32,380 bases of DNA from Chitinophagaceae bacterium T5-Br10_B2g13 (GTDB taxonomy: Bacteria > Bacteroidota > Rhodothermia > Balneolales > Balneolaceae): contig LKNA01000035.1 of NCBI GenBank assembly GCA_001564065.1, forward strand, positions 1 to 32,380. Direction: 5' to 3'. Each line of letters starts with the position of its first letter. Within the stretch, counting starts at the first letter, position 1. The notes beneath the pieces are model-generated. The model ran no database searches. It was not told the origin of the DNA and saw only the letters and a program-made list of their open reading frames with translations. Below are positions 8,806 to 18,480 of the stretch, piece by piece. The translations under genes were made by a program, and so were the position numbers.

Positions 8806-9585
8806 ATGGCAAATCATCCCAGAACCAAAAAGAGTTTAGGGCAGCATTTTTTGAAGGATACAAATATGATCCGGAAAATTGTGGATTCCATTCCTGCTCA
8901 AAAGGGTGATCGAATAGTGGAAATCGGCCCCGGTGCAGGCGCTATTACCGGATTAATGCATCAGGTGTATGATGATGTAGTGGCAGTGGAGATCGATCAG
9001 AGAATGGTGGAGCACCTGGCAGAGGAGTACCCTAATCTGAAAATTGTACATGAGGATATCTTAAAAAGTGATTGGTCTCAATTTATCATTGCCGATAAGC
9101 CGGTACACGTAGTAGGTAATCTTCCTTACTATATAACCAGTCAAATTCTGTTCAAGGTTTTGGAGTACAGAAAACATATTAATTCGGCGCTTTTGATGAT
9201 GCAAAAAGAGGTAGCGGAGAGAATAATGGCCGAACCGCGAAGCAAAGAGTATGGAATACTGAGTGTTCAGACTCAACTGATGAGTACTCCCGAGATATTA
9301 TTTGATGTGCCGCCTGATGTATTTTCACCGCCCCCAAATGTAAACAGCGCTGTTCTGAAACTTACTTTCGAAAAGCCGGATTTGAAATGCTCAGATAAGA
9401 ATTTGAAGACAGTTGTGCGCATGGCGTTCAATCAGAGAAGAAAGAAGTTGAGCAATGCCCTGAAGCGATTGGAGACAGAGTTACCGGAAGATGAATTCGA
9501 CTTTAATCTTCGCGCCGAAGCACTGACACCCGACAAGTATGAAAAGTTGACAGCCCGCCTTGAACAACTTGGCACATTTTCATGA
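8806..9585 (+). CDS. rsmA: 16S rRNA (adenine1518/1519-N6) dimethyltransferase RsmA (KsgA)
   Basis: A 259-residue SAM-dependent enzyme that dimethylates two adjacent adenines near the 3' end of 16S rRNA late in small-subunit assembly. Evidence: KKSLGQHFLKD (8-18), the SAM loop EIGPGAG (39-45), acidic residues VEID (61-64) and EDI (83-85) that hold SAM and the adenine, and the catalytic NLPYYI (105-110), with Tyr-Tyr as in KsgA. The small helical C-terminal domain (about 195-259) contains the RMAFNQRRKKLSNAL motif. Length is normal. It lies 176 bases before groES on the same strand, a gap that includes the groES ribosome site. Confidence 0.96.
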   Translation: MANHPRTKKSLGQHFLKDTNMIRKIVDSIPAQKGDRIVEIGPGAGAITGLMHQVYDDVVAVEIDQRMVEHLAEEYPNLKIVHEDILKSDWSQFIIADKPVHVVGNLPYYITSQILFKVLEYRKHINSALLMMQKEVAERIMAEPRSKEYGILSVQTQLMSTPEILFDVPPDVFSPPPNVNSAVLKLTFEKPDLKCSDKNLKTVVRMAFNQRRKKLSNALKRLETELPEDEFDFNLRAEALTPDKYEKLTARLEQLGTFS

Positions 9586-9748
9586 CTTTTATGTCTGACT
9601 GATCCGGTGTAAGCCCCTCATTTTAGTAAAACGAACTCCATTTGGCACTTCTTTGGTTTTGGTACGGATGTTGCAGACATCAAGGCAGAAGAAAAAGCGC
9701 ATACTTTGCGTGACAAAAAATTAACGATTAACCAAAAACCTAATAAGT

Positions 9749-9754
9749 AAGGAG
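9749..9754 (+). promoter_or_regulatory. Strong ribosome-binding site of groES
   Basis: AAGGAG lies 7 bases before the groES ATG. It stands out because most starts in this window lack a clear Shine-Dalgarno sequence, which fits high expression of the chaperonin. No CIRCE inverted repeat (TTAGCACTC-N9-GAGTGCTAA) is present in 9586-9761, so HrcA control of the usual type is not supported here. Confidence 0.7.
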
Positions 9755-9761
9755 TCATAAT

Positions 9762-10049
9762 ATGGCTAGTATAAAACCATTAAGCGATCGAGTGCTTGTT
9801 CGCCCGATCGAAGCTGAAGAAAAAACCAGCTCCGGAATTATCATCCCTGACACTGCAAAAGAGAAACCACAACGGGGAACCGTGGTTGAGGCAGGTCCCG
9901 GAAAAGTTGAAAACGGGAACAAGATCGACATGTCTGTTAAGAAAGGAGATGAAGTACTCTACGGAAAGTATTCCGGAACCGAAGTAACTCTTGATGGTGA
10001 AGAGTATCTGATTATGAGAGAATCAGACATTCTCGGTATTGTATCCTAA
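9762..10049 (+). CDS. groES: Co-chaperonin GroES
   Basis: A 95-residue protein of the normal GroES length. It forms the seven-subunit lid that closes the GroEL folding chamber. Visible features: the start [12 protein letters not shown], the mobile loop that contacts GroEL (about residues 17-35, with [14 protein letters not shown]), the roof region around residues 45-58, and the C-terminal strand [15 protein letters not shown] strong ribosome site precedes it. groEL follows after 51 bases on the same strand, so both are made from one message that ends at the hairpin after groEL. Confidence 0.97.
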   Translation: MASIKPLSDRVLVRPIEAEEKTSSGIIIPDTAKEKPQRGTVVEAGPGKVENGNKIDMSVKKGDEVLYGKYSGTEVTLDGEEYLIMRESDILGIVS

Positions 10050-10100
10050 CGGCATTTGTCAAAAACGATTTAATAAACACTAACAAAACAATTTAAAATT

Positions 10101-11774
<1,674 letters not shown>

Positions 11775-11820
11775 TTTCACCCCCATAAAAACCCAGACTG
11801 ACTATTCAGTTTGAAATTGA

Positions 11821-11854
11821 AAGCCTCAATCCGATTTCGGGTTGGGGCTTTTTT
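11821..11854 (+). terminator. Intrinsic terminator of the groES-groEL operon
   Basis: A 13-base-pair stem, AAGCCTCAATCCG (11821-11833) with CGGGTTGGGGCTT (11838-11850), closes on the loop ATTT. All positions pair if two U-G wobbles are allowed. A run of six T follows (11849-11854). This is a textbook rho-independent terminator 46 bases after the groEL stop. Confidence 0.9.
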
Positions 11855-11867
11855 ATTGAATCGCAAA

Positions 11868-11955
11868 ACCCAGTGGGAAACTGCAGAACCGTAGAACAGA
11901 AAAAAAGAGGCAGAAAACCTATAAATAACAAACAGATAAACTAAAAAACCGATGA
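11868..11955 (+). repeat. Upstream block of GAACCG/AAACCG repeat words flanking the four-helix-bundle gene
   Basis: A purine-rich stretch of short irregular words: AAACTGCAGAACCGTAGAAC (about 11878-11897) and AACAGATAAACTAAAAAACC (about 11929-11949) followed by GATGAAG. The second part resembles the 3' end of the four-helix-bundle gene (AACAAACTTAGTAAAACCGA, from about 12411). So related words lie on both sides of that gene in direct orientation, with an inverted set further down (12497-12541). Confidence 0.5.
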
Positions 11956-12031
11956 AGTGCTTTTCCAAAAAGAAGTGTAAGGAATCTTGATTTCCGGTTT
12001 CATATAGAAAAGAGTAATAAATCGGAGAGCA

Positions 12032-12439
12032 ATGAAACGAAAAATATATGACCTTGAAGATCGTCTGATTAATTTTGGAGTGACAATTATCGAAGCTGCT
12101 GAGTCGATGAATATAAAACGGTATGTAGGGCTACATTTATCAAAGCAGTTGATTCGATCGGGAACATCACCGGGAATTCATTATGGGGAAGCGCAAGCTG
12201 CAGAGTCAAGAAAAGATTTTGTTCACAAAATGAAAATTATCCTAAAAGAGCTCAGGGAAACACGGGGAAATCTCAAGATGAGCAATCGTGTGAAACTCTT
12301 CCAATCAAGGCAGAATATTGATGATATTATTGCAGAATGTTCCGAGCTGATTGCAATCTTTGTAAAAAGTATTCAAACCGCAGAAAGGAGTAGGATAAAT
12401 GATAAACAGAAGAACAAACTTAGTAAAACCGATAAATAA
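12032..12439 (+). CDS. Four-helix-bundle protein (S23/23S rRNA intervening-sequence family)
   Basis: A 135-residue basic helical protein. The pattern of FGVTIIEAAESM...LSKQLIRSGTSPGIHYGEAQAAESRKDFVHKMKIILKELRETRGNL is typical of the TIGR02436-type family, first found in intervening sequences of 23S rRNA genes and related in fold to the Avd protein of diversity-generating retroelements. These form small oligomeric bundles that bind nucleic acid; cell role is mostly unknown. Here it is not inside an rRNA gene. GGAG at 12024-12027 precedes the ATG. The last dozen or so residues (about NDKQKNKLSKTDK) are low-complexity and encoded by DNA that matches the repeat words around the gene, so the natural protein core probably ends near residue 121. 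The setting suggests a gene that moved or spread together with its flanking repeats; that is inference. Confidence 0.85.
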   Translation: MKRKIYDLEDRLINFGVTIIEAAESMNIKRYVGLHLSKQLIRSGTSPGIHYGEAQAAESRKDFVHKMKIILKELRETRGNLKMSNRVKLFQSRQNIDDIIAECSELIAIFVKSIQTAERSRINDKQKNKLSKTDK

Positions 12440-12546
12440 AGAACCGAGAAACTGAAGAACTGATAAAGTATTTATCCGGGAAGTTTAGAAAACTCACTTC
12501 TTCGGTTCTGCGGTTTGTCGGTTTCTCAGTTCCACGGTTTTTTATT
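12425..12546. repeat. Intergenic palindrome, GAACCG/AAACCG word family
   Basis: The left arm (12425-12469, with AAAACCGATAAATAAAGAAC) pairs imperfectly with the right arm (12497-12541), whose reverse complement reads as the same kind of words: AAACCG, GAACTGAGAAACCG, GCAGAACCGAAGAAG. Many differences are C/T changes, which keep G-U pairing in RNA. The left arm includes the stop codon of the four-helix-bundle gene. A run of T (12538-12543) follows the right arm, so the structure could end transcription on the plus strand. Confidence 0.7.
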
Positions 12547-12617
12547 AGCTCCCCAACCTGTCAAGAAGGGACAAAATTCAAAAATTATGGAACTGACAGA
12601 TACAAGCTCCTTCAGAT

Positions 12618-13565
12618 TTATTTCTCAACTTTATCCTCAACCTCGTCAAGCTGTTCGAGTGAAAGACCTTCTATCAGCGCGTCGTAGTTGGTAATATCTT
12701 TCGGCAATATGATCTGATTTTCATCTTTACCCAGTCCGTCCAATACTTTAAGGTATTTCTGTTTTAGCTGCAGCTTCATCGCTTCTTTTCCTTTAGGCTG
12801 TGATATCGCGTCGGCAATTTGCTCAATGGAAACAGCGGTGGCTTCGGCGATTGCCTCAATCTCATTGGCCCAACCTTCCGCTTCGTTTATTCTGCGCTGC
12901 ATTTCTGCTTCAGAGATGTTTACCATTTCGGCTCTTCGTCCCTGGGCATCATTTACGTTCGAATCCCGAACCCCTTCAGATTTGGCAATTACGGCCCGAC
13001 GCTCTCTTTCAGCGGTCATTTGGCGCTCCATCGCTTTTTGCACGGTTCGGGGAGTGTTAATATTTTTGATTTCATACCGATGCACACGAATCCCCCATAA
13101 TTTCTCCACATCCCCCAGAACTTCAACTACTTTTTTACTCATCTTTGCTCGCTCCTCGAACGTTTCGTCAAGATCCAGAAGGCCAATTACAGAGCGCGTG
13201 GTGGTTTGCGCGAGCTGCACGGCAGCGTAGCGATAGTTGGTGATTCCATAGCTGGCGTTTACGGGATCGACCACACTTAGATAAAGAACACCGTCCACTT
13301 CAACTTTCACATTGTCTTTGGTGAAACATTCCTGGGGTTCTACCTCAATGGTTTCTTCACGCAGGTCTTGCTTGTAAACGACCTTATCCACAAAGGGAAT
13401 CAAGGCGTGAAATCCGGGCCCAAGCGTTTTGTGATAATTCCCGAGTCGCTCAACAATATGCGCGTATTGATTTGGTACAAGGCGAAGTGCCTGTAAAAAT
13501 TTAAAAGTCAGATAGATCGCAAAAATCGCCAGTACAACCTGGCTAAACATATTTAATGCACTCAT
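12618..13565 (-). CDS. SPFH/band 7 (stomatin-like) membrane protein, second copy
   Basis: A 315-residue SPFH protein of the QmcA/paraslipin type. One N-terminal membrane helix (about 7-27) is followed by the SPFH domain (about 30-200): RLGNYHKTLGPGFHALIPFVDKV, LREETIEVEPQECFTKDNVKVEVDGVLYLSV, and LAQTTTRSVIGLLDLDETF. Residues about 185-250 form a charged, Ala/Glu/Arg-rich coiled coil (ERERRAVIAKSEG, ISEAEMQRRINEAEG) that drives assembly in this family. Such proteins form large cage-like or raft-like membrane assemblies and often guard proteases or quality control. Its ATG overlaps the stop of the first SPFH gene by four bases (ATGA), so translation is probably coupled. It is the last gene of the nfeD-SPFH-SPFH operon. 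Confidence 0.9.
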   Translation of the reverse strand: MSALNMFSQVVLAIFAIYLTFKFLQALRLVPNQYAHIVERLGNYHKTLGPGFHALIPFVDKVVYKQDLREETIEVEPQECFTKDNVKVEVDGVLYLSVVDPVNASYGITNYRYAAVQLAQTTTRSVIGLLDLDETFEERAKMSKKVVEVLGDVEKLWGIRVHRYEIKNINTPRTVQKAMERQMTAERERRAVIAKSEGVRDSNVNDAQGRRAEMVNISEAEMQRRINEAEGWANEIEAIAEATAVSIEQIADAISQPKGKEAMKLQLKQKYLKVLDGLGKDENQIILPKDITNYDALIEGLSLEQLDEVEDKVEK

Positions 13566-14515
13566 GATGTTGGCCCCTGTGGATTAGCTGATGAAGATGA
13601 ATGACTGTTTTGAGTATGTCGTTTCAGTGTTCCAACACCCTCAAAGAATGTTTTCAAATTAGCAGTTTCAGTTGGCAGAACCGAAACGTTAGTGCTCTTA
13701 ATAATTTTGCCAAACTGGTCGATATACTGTTCTACAAGTTTTGTCTTGACGGCTATATCACCACCTGGTTTTTCGATAGCTCTGGAAACACGCCGGATTC
13801 CATTGGCAGTAGCAGTTGCAACAAGTTCAATCTCCTTAGCCCGACCTTTTGCTTCATTAATTCTGCGCTGACGCTGAGCTTCTGATATTAAAATCTGGCT
13901 CTGCTGTTCTCCTTTAGATTCATTAATTCGAGCTTCTCTATATCCTTCTGAATTGGTGATTTCAGCACGTTTTTCACGCTCGGCTTCCATCTGCTTCTCC
14001 ATGGTATCTACGATATCATTGGATGGACTGATGTTTTTGATTTCGTAACGCATCACTTTAATCCCCCACGGGTCAGCCGCTTTATCGATCTCCTCAACGA
14101 TGTTTTCATTCATCATGTCACGCTCCGAAAACGTATCATCGAGAGTGATTTTACCGATTTCGCTTCTCATAGTGGTTTGAGCCAGATTTACAGCAGCGGC
14201 TATGTAGTTCGAGATACCGTAGCTGGCGCGATAAGCATCCATCACCTTAATGTAGATCAGCCCGTCGACGGCAACTTCAATGTTATCTTTAGTAATACAG
14301 GTTTGGCTTGGCACATCAATCACCTGTTCACGCATCTCCTGCCGGTATGCGGCACGATCAACAAAGGGGATCATAAAATGAAACCCCGGAGATAGTGTCT
14401 TTTTATATTTCCCAAGGCGCTCCTGGATGACCTCTTCCCGGAACTCTACAATGATGAAAAGTCGAGTTACAATCACAAAAAGGATTGCAAAAAATATGAG
14501 TAGTGCTGTCCACAT
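13562..14515 (-). CDS. SPFH/band 7 (stomatin-like) membrane protein, first copy
   Basis: A 317-residue paralogue of the next gene, with the same plan: N-terminal membrane helix (about 3-22), SPFH domain (RLGKYKKTLSPGFHFMIPFVDRA, CITKDNIEVAVDGLIYIKV, LAQTTMRSEIGKITLDDTF), then the coiled coil (EREKRAEITNSEGYRE, ISEAQRQRRINEAKGRAKEIE). The two copies agree closely at these motifs but have different tails; this one ends in a Ser/Asn/His-rich stretch (QNSHSSSSANPQG). It begins 2 bases after the nfeD stop and overlaps the following SPFH gene by four bases. In E. coli a single SPFH gene (qmcA) pairs with an NfeD-type gene; two adjacent SPFH copies suggest a mixed assembly, by inference. Confidence 0.9.
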   Translation of the reverse strand: MWTALLIFFAILFVIVTRLFIIVEFREEVIQERLGKYKKTLSPGFHFMIPFVDRAAYRQEMREQVIDVPSQTCITKDNIEVAVDGLIYIKVMDAYRASYGISNYIAAAVNLAQTTMRSEIGKITLDDTFSERDMMNENIVEEIDKAADPWGIKVMRYEIKNISPSNDIVDTMEKQMEAEREKRAEITNSEGYREARINESKGEQQSQILISEAQRQRRINEAKGRAKEIELVATATANGIRRVSRAIEKPGGDIAVKTKLVEQYIDQFGKIIKSTNVSVLPTETANLKTFFEGVGTLKRHTQNSHSSSSANPQGPTS

Positions 14516-14517
14516 AA

Positions 14518-15015
14518 TCAGTTTCTATTTCGGTTTTTAAGTTGCTCTTTTGATGGTTCCTTCACGCCCAATGGCTCAACGATCCAGGTTGTATTTTCAC
14601 GGTATTGGATTCGTACTTTTTCACCGGCTTTGATTGTGCCTTCAAGAGATTTGGCTCTCCAGCTTGTTCCATTAAGCCGAATTTTGCCGTTGTTATTCTC
14701 ATCATTGATCTCTTCGATAACATCTACAATTTGATCCATGGCCTCATAATCTTCATCCGCAAACTTAAAGTAGCTTTCCGATTTGAAATACTTTTTTAAT
14801 AATGGACGAATCACAATAGTGAGTGCAACAGACAATATCAGCCACACAGCGACGGATGCTCCTGCACCGGATAGGAGGCCGAAAAACCGAAGCACACCGA
14901 CTGTTAATCCACTGAACCCCAGAAACAGAGCAACTCCTCCAGGAAGTGCCAGTTCCAAAAGCATTAACAAAATGCCGCCACCAAGAAAAATCCAGGTAAG
15001 TAAATCTGCATCCAT
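14518..15015 (-). CDS. NfeD-like membrane protein
   Basis: A 165-residue protein of the short NfeD type. Two to three hydrophobic segments at the N-terminal end (about 7-28, 30-48 and 53-70, with LTWIFLGGGILLMLLELALPGG) are followed by a cytoplasmic or periplasmic OB-fold domain at about 100-155 (GKIRLNGTSWRAKSL...IKAGEKVRIQYRENTTWIVEPL). NfeD proteins are nearly always encoded beside SPFH genes and are thought to be their membrane partners. That is the case here: it is first in the operon, with the first SPFH gene starting 2 bases downstream. It lacks the serine-protease domain of long NfeD proteins. It is divergent from kbl across 259 bases in which I see no feature. Confidence 0.9.
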   Translation of the reverse strand: MDADLLTWIFLGGGILLMLLELALPGGVALFLGFSGLTVGVLRFFGLLSGAGASVAVWLILSVALTIVIRPLLKKYFKSESYFKFADEDYEAMDQIVDVIEEINDENNNGKIRLNGTSWRAKSLEGTIKAGEKVRIQYRENTTWIVEPLGVKEPSKEQLKNRNRN

Positions 15016-15274
15016 AAAGTATGAATAGATTGATGTTTTTTGGTTAGATAGGAATTTGTACGGTCAAAGTCTACAAAAGTTACTCAACTTATTACGATCT
15101 CTTGATGATCTAATACATACATCTACTTCTTCAAATAAATTGAAACCGGTAGCCAGTATTTAAAAGATGACTTTATAATACCCGAATATGATTTTCATCT
15201 GCCAAAACACTCCTCATTTTTTCTTATTTTCAGTCCGAAAAACAGAGCAACTCATCAAATAAATCTGCCATAAT

Positions 15275-16465
15275 ATGTATTCAAATCTGAAAGACGATCT
15301 TCAAGCTGAACTGGATCAAATCAAAAAAGACGGGCTCTACAAAGAGGAACGCGTTATTACTACACCACAGGGCGCGGTCATCAAAACGACGAAAGGGGCT
15401 GAAGTAATCAACTTTTGCGCAAATAACTATCTCGGATTGTCATCTCACCCGCGAGTGCTTGAAGCTGCCAAAAAGACGATTGATGAGTACGGTTATGGAA
15501 TGTCGTCTGTTCGATTTATTTGCGGTACACAAACGATCCACAAGGAACTGGAAGCAAAACTATCTGAGTTTTTAGGCACCGAGGATACCATTCTCTACGC
15601 TGCGGCTTTTGATGCAAACGGAGGTGTTTTCGAGCCACTTCTTGGAAAAGAGGACGCCATTATTTCCGATCAGCTGAACCACGCTTCTATTATTGACGGA
15701 GTTCGATTGTGCAAGGCGCAGCGATATGTGTATAAGCACAACGATATGGCGGATCTTGAAGAGCAGCTGAAAGCAGCTTCCGGCGCGCGGACAAAAATTA
15801 TCGCCACAGATGGAGTTTTCTCGATGGACGGAACTATTGCCCAGCTCGACAAGATTTGCGACCTGGCCGATAAGTATGATGCATTGGTGATGAGTGACGA
15901 GTGCCATTCTACCGGATTTGTCGGAAAAAACGGTCGTGGAGTACACGAATACAGAGATGTAATGGGACGAGTGGATATCATTACCGGAACCTTGGGTAAG
16001 GCACTTGGAGGTGCATCCGGTGGATTTACGGCTGCCCACAAAGAGATTGTAGATATGCTGCGTCAGCGTTCACGTCCATACCTTTTTTCAAACACGCTGG
16101 CTCCTGCCATCACCGGGGCATCCATTGAAGTGTTGAAGCTGTTGAGTGAAACAACAGAATTGAGAGACAAGCTGGAGGATAACACTACCTACTTCCGAAA
16201 AGCGATGACAGATGCCGGTTTTGATATCAAACCTGGGAATCATCCGATTGTACCGGTGATGTTGTACGATGCAAAAGTATCGCAGGATTTTGCTGAAAAG
16301 CTGCTTGAAAAAGGGATTTATGTGATAGGGTTCTATTATCCGGTTGTACCAAAAGGCGAAGCAAGGATTCGGGTTCAACTCTCAGCAGTGCACGAAAAAG
16401 AGCACCTCGATAAAGCGATTGAAGCATTTACGGAAGTGGGTAAGGAATTAGGCGTTTTGAAGTAG
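15275..16465 (+). CDS. kbl: Glycine C-acetyltransferase (2-amino-3-ketobutyrate CoA ligase)
   Basis: A 396-residue PLP enzyme of the alpha-oxoamine synthase family, at the normal length. It cleaves 2-amino-3-oxobutyrate with CoA to give glycine and acetyl-CoA. Evidence: [14 protein letters not shown] (46-59), His136 (NHAS) that stacks on the cofactor, [10 protein letters not shown] (208-217, Asp208 and His211), and the PLP-binding Lys242 in [17 protein letters not shown] is preferred over the related AONS (BioF) and ALAS enzymes because of [18 protein letters not shown] and because the next gene is a threonine dehydrogenase, the previous step in the same pathway. A palindrome lies between the two, so they may be partly uncoupled. 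Confidence 0.95.
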   Translation: MYSNLKDDLQAELDQIKKDGLYKEERVITTPQGAVIKTTKGAEVINFCANNYLGLSSHPRVLEAAKKTIDEYGYGMSSVRFICGTQTIHKELEAKLSEFLGTEDTILYAAAFDANGGVFEPLLGKEDAIISDQLNHASIIDGVRLCKAQRYVYKHNDMADLEEQLKAASGARTKIIATDGVFSMDGTIAQLDKICDLADKYDALVMSDECHSTGFVGKNGRGVHEYRDVMGRVDIITGTLGKALGGASGGFTAAHKEIVDMLRQRSRPYLFSNTLAPAITGASIEVLKLLSETTELRDKLEDNTTYFRKAMTDAGFDIKPGNHPIVPVMLYDAKVSQDFAEKLLEKGIYVIGFYYPVVPKGEARIRVQLSAVHEKEHLDKAIEAFTEVGKELGVLK

Positions 16466-16474
16466 TCTGACCGA

Positions 16475-16551
16475 ATTTCCAAGCTCCAAATAACAAATTC
16501 CAAACTTTAAAATAGAACCTGTTTGGAATTTGGTGCTTGTGATTTGGAAGT
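16475..16551. repeat. Intergenic palindrome, AAATTCCAAAC word family
   Basis: AAATTCCAAAC (16495-16505) is exactly complementary to GTTTGGAATTT (16521-16531) across a 15-base loop. Outer parts extend the pairing imperfectly, with TTTCCAAGCTCC on the left and GGTGCTTGTGATTTGGAAG on the right. It sits between kbl and tdh, starting about 10 bases after the kbl stop. It lacks a T run, so it may be an mRNA-shaping hairpin rather than a full terminator. Same design as the other word-based palindromes in this window. Confidence 0.7.
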
Positions 16552-16642
16552 TAATTCAATTCAATTACCCTAAGTCTTCTCCATATTTACAGGAGGGGAG
16601 ATATCTACCATAACTGAAAAATGAGATAACTAAAACTGTACA

Positions 16643-17599
16643 ATGAGCAAGATTTTAATTACCGGTGCCTGCGGACAGCTGGGAAGTGAGCTGACCACTG
16701 AACTCAGAAAAATTCACGGCACGGATAATGTGATTGCATCCGATATCCGTGAGGCAAATGATCAAATAGGTGACGGCCCATTTGAGCATTTGGATGTGAT
16801 GGATAAAGCACGAATCGAAGAGGTAATCGAGAAGTATAATATTACGGTCATTTATCATCTTGCTGCGCTTCTTTCAGCCAACGCTGAAAAAAATATTGAA
16901 TTGGCGTGGAAGCTCAATATGGATGGCCTTCTCAATGTGCTGAATATTGCGAGGGAGAAAAATTTAGAGCGAATTTTTTGGCCAAGCTCCATAGCCGTTT
17001 TTGGTCCCGATGCACCCAAAAATGATACGCCGCAAAACACCGCAACCAATCCAACCACGGTTTACGGAATTACGAAAGTGGCCGGTGAGCAGTGGTGTGC
17101 CTATTTCTACAATAAGTTTGGCGTGGATGTGCGAAGCCTGCGCTATCCGGGACTGATTGGCTACAAATCCCTGCCCGGTGGCGGTACAACCGACTACGCT
17201 GTGGATATTTATCACAAAGCACTAGCCGGCGAGACGTTTTCATGTTTCCTCGAAGAAGATGCAGCGCTCCCAATGATGTACATGAGCGATGCAGTAAAAG
17301 CGACGATTGACCTGATGCAGGTGCCCGAAGAGAATGTGAAAGTGCGAACCAGCTACAATGTGGCGGCTATCAGCTTTAACCCGGCAGAAATTGCGGACTC
17401 CATCATAAAACAGCTTCCCGGATTTGAAATTGAATATGCCCCGGACTACCGGCAAGAGATCGCATCTTCATGGCCCGACAGCATTGATGACTCTGCGGCA
17501 CGAAGTGATTGGGGGTGGAAGCACGAGTTCGACCTCGACAAAATGACAGTAGATATTCTCGAAAACCTACCAATAATTATTGAAAAAGCAGAAAGCTAA
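16643..17599 (+). CDS. tdh: L-threonine 3-dehydrogenase, short-chain/extended SDR type
   Basis: A 318-residue NAD-dependent enzyme of the epimerase-like (extended SDR) family. Evidence: the nucleotide-binding TGACGQLG (7-14, GxxGxxG), Asp34 that would bind the NAD ribose (IASDI), the SDR catalytic Ser115-Ser116 region (WPSSIAVFG), and Tyr141-xxx-Lys145 (VYGITK). SDR-type threonine dehydrogenases (as in Flavobacterium and Cupriavidus) share PGGGTTDYAVDIYHKAL and the C-terminal SWPDSIDDSAARSDWGW seen here. They are unrelated to the zinc-containing E. coli Tdh. It oxidises threonine to 2-amino-3-oxobutyrate, the substrate of Kbl encoded just upstream. Function is strongly supported by both sequence and neighbour. 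Confidence 0.93.
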   Translation: MSKILITGACGQLGSELTTELRKIHGTDNVIASDIREANDQIGDGPFEHLDVMDKARIEEVIEKYNITVIYHLAALLSANAEKNIELAWKLNMDGLLNVLNIAREKNLERIFWPSSIAVFGPDAPKNDTPQNTATNPTTVYGITKVAGEQWCAYFYNKFGVDVRSLRYPGLIGYKSLPGGGTTDYAVDIYHKALAGETFSCFLEEDAALPMMYMSDAVKATIDLMQVPEENVKVRTSYNVAAISFNPAEIADSIIKQLPGFEIEYAPDYRQEIASSWPDSIDDSAARSDWGWKHEFDLDKMTVDILENLPIIIEKAES

Positions 17600-17605
17600 T
17601 AATCT

Positions 17606-17740
17606 GTGAAACTCTGCGTAAACCTCTGCAAGAATCAGCGAGAAAGATAATCTGCACTATAAACCGGAATACTATTCTAAACGAAAGTTAGGGACTCTCG
17701 CAGAGTGGCGCAGATGACCCGCTGAGTTTCGCAGAGTGTA
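17606..17740 (+). repeat. CTCTGCG long palindrome, copy A
   Basis: Left arm words GAAACTCTGCG, AACCTCTGC and AATCAGCGAGAA (17608-17644), a central spacer with TCTGCACTATAAACCGGA and TTCTAAACGAAAG, then right arm words CTCGCAGAGT, GGCGCAGATGA and GAGTTTCGCAGAGTG (17696-17738). The arms fold on each other imperfectly. It starts about 7 bases after the tdh stop and fills most of the gap before the TRIC gene. Confidence 0.85.
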
Positions 17741-17791
17741 CCGTGCCATTCCGTTATTCCGTGGCAACTTAAACCTCAGAATTTTGAGTTA

Positions 17792-18415
17792 ATGTCCATC
17801 CAACCCGAACAAATCATCCTCATCATAGAAGCAGCCGGCACGTTTGCCTTTGCAGTTTCCGGGGCAACAGCTGCCATCCGGAGCCGGTTTGACCTGTTTG
17901 GGATCTTTGTACTGGCTTTTGTCACTGCAATTGGTGGCGGAACCATTCGCGATCTTCTGATCGGTAACCTGCCTGTAAACTGGCTGACCGATACGTTGGC
18001 CATTACCTCAGTCATAGCCGGCTTTATTTTTACGCTTCTCATCTACCGGCGAATGAAAAAACTGGAAGGCTGGCTTTTTGCATTTGACGCTGCCGGACTC
18101 GGACTGTTTACCGTGATGGGAACTCAAATTGGTTTGGAAGCGGGGATGAGTGTTGGAATCTCAATCGCTTTGGGAACGATCACAGGCTGTTTTGGCGGGG
18201 TGATTCGGGATGTACTGGCAGGGGATAAACCCCTGATCTTTCAGGAAGAAATCTATGCCATCGCCGCTATCACTGGTGGAATAATATTTACCCTGATTTT
18301 GCACTTCTTTGATGCACTTTTTGTGGCTCAATTAACCGGAATCGTAGTTATCGTGTTAATCCGCGTGATTGTGGTGCGCTATAAAGTGGGCCTTCCGAGG
18401 ATGAATGTTGACTAA
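17792..18415 (+). CDS. TRIC-type cation channel family protein (UPF0126/YicG-like)
   Basis: A 207-residue membrane protein with about seven hydrophobic segments. It is built of two related halves, each with a signature GGG-T/V-IRD loop: GGGTIRDLLIG (48-58) and GGVIRDVLAGDKP (135-147). Both loops are followed by hydrophobic helices, as in the trimeric intracellular cation (TRIC) channel family; bacterial members form trimeric pores for monovalent cations, probably potassium, with Lys/Arg-Gly-rich kinks in the helices. Length is normal (about 200). The true partner or trigger is unknown. It stands between copies A and B of the long palindrome, and converges with the AlkA-like gene. The ATG at 17792 fits the first helix and no better start is seen. 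Confidence 0.88.
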   Translation: MSIQPEQIILIIEAAGTFAFAVSGATAAIRSRFDLFGIFVLAFVTAIGGGTIRDLLIGNLPVNWLTDTLAITSVIAGFIFTLLIYRRMKKLEGWLFAFDAAGLGLFTVMGTQIGLEAGMSVGISIALGTITGCFGGVIRDVLAGDKPLIFQEEIYAIAAITGGIIFTLILHFFDALFVAQLTGIVVIVLIRVIVVRYKVGLPRMNVD

Positions 18416-18480
18416 AGGCTGCATGAAGGTAGGTGTATGTTTAGTGCAGTTTGTTAGATTTGGATAATTTTGAGAAAACT

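Noticed and set aside
11777-11968. 63-codon minus-strand frame downstream of groEL
   Set aside because: It runs across the groEL terminator hairpin and repeat words, with low-complexity content; not credible as a gene.
12957-12971. GTTCGAATCCCGAAC resembles a tRNA T-arm
   Set aside because: It lies in frame inside the second SPFH gene (minus strand, VRDSNVN region) and no acceptor, D or anticodon arms can be placed around it.
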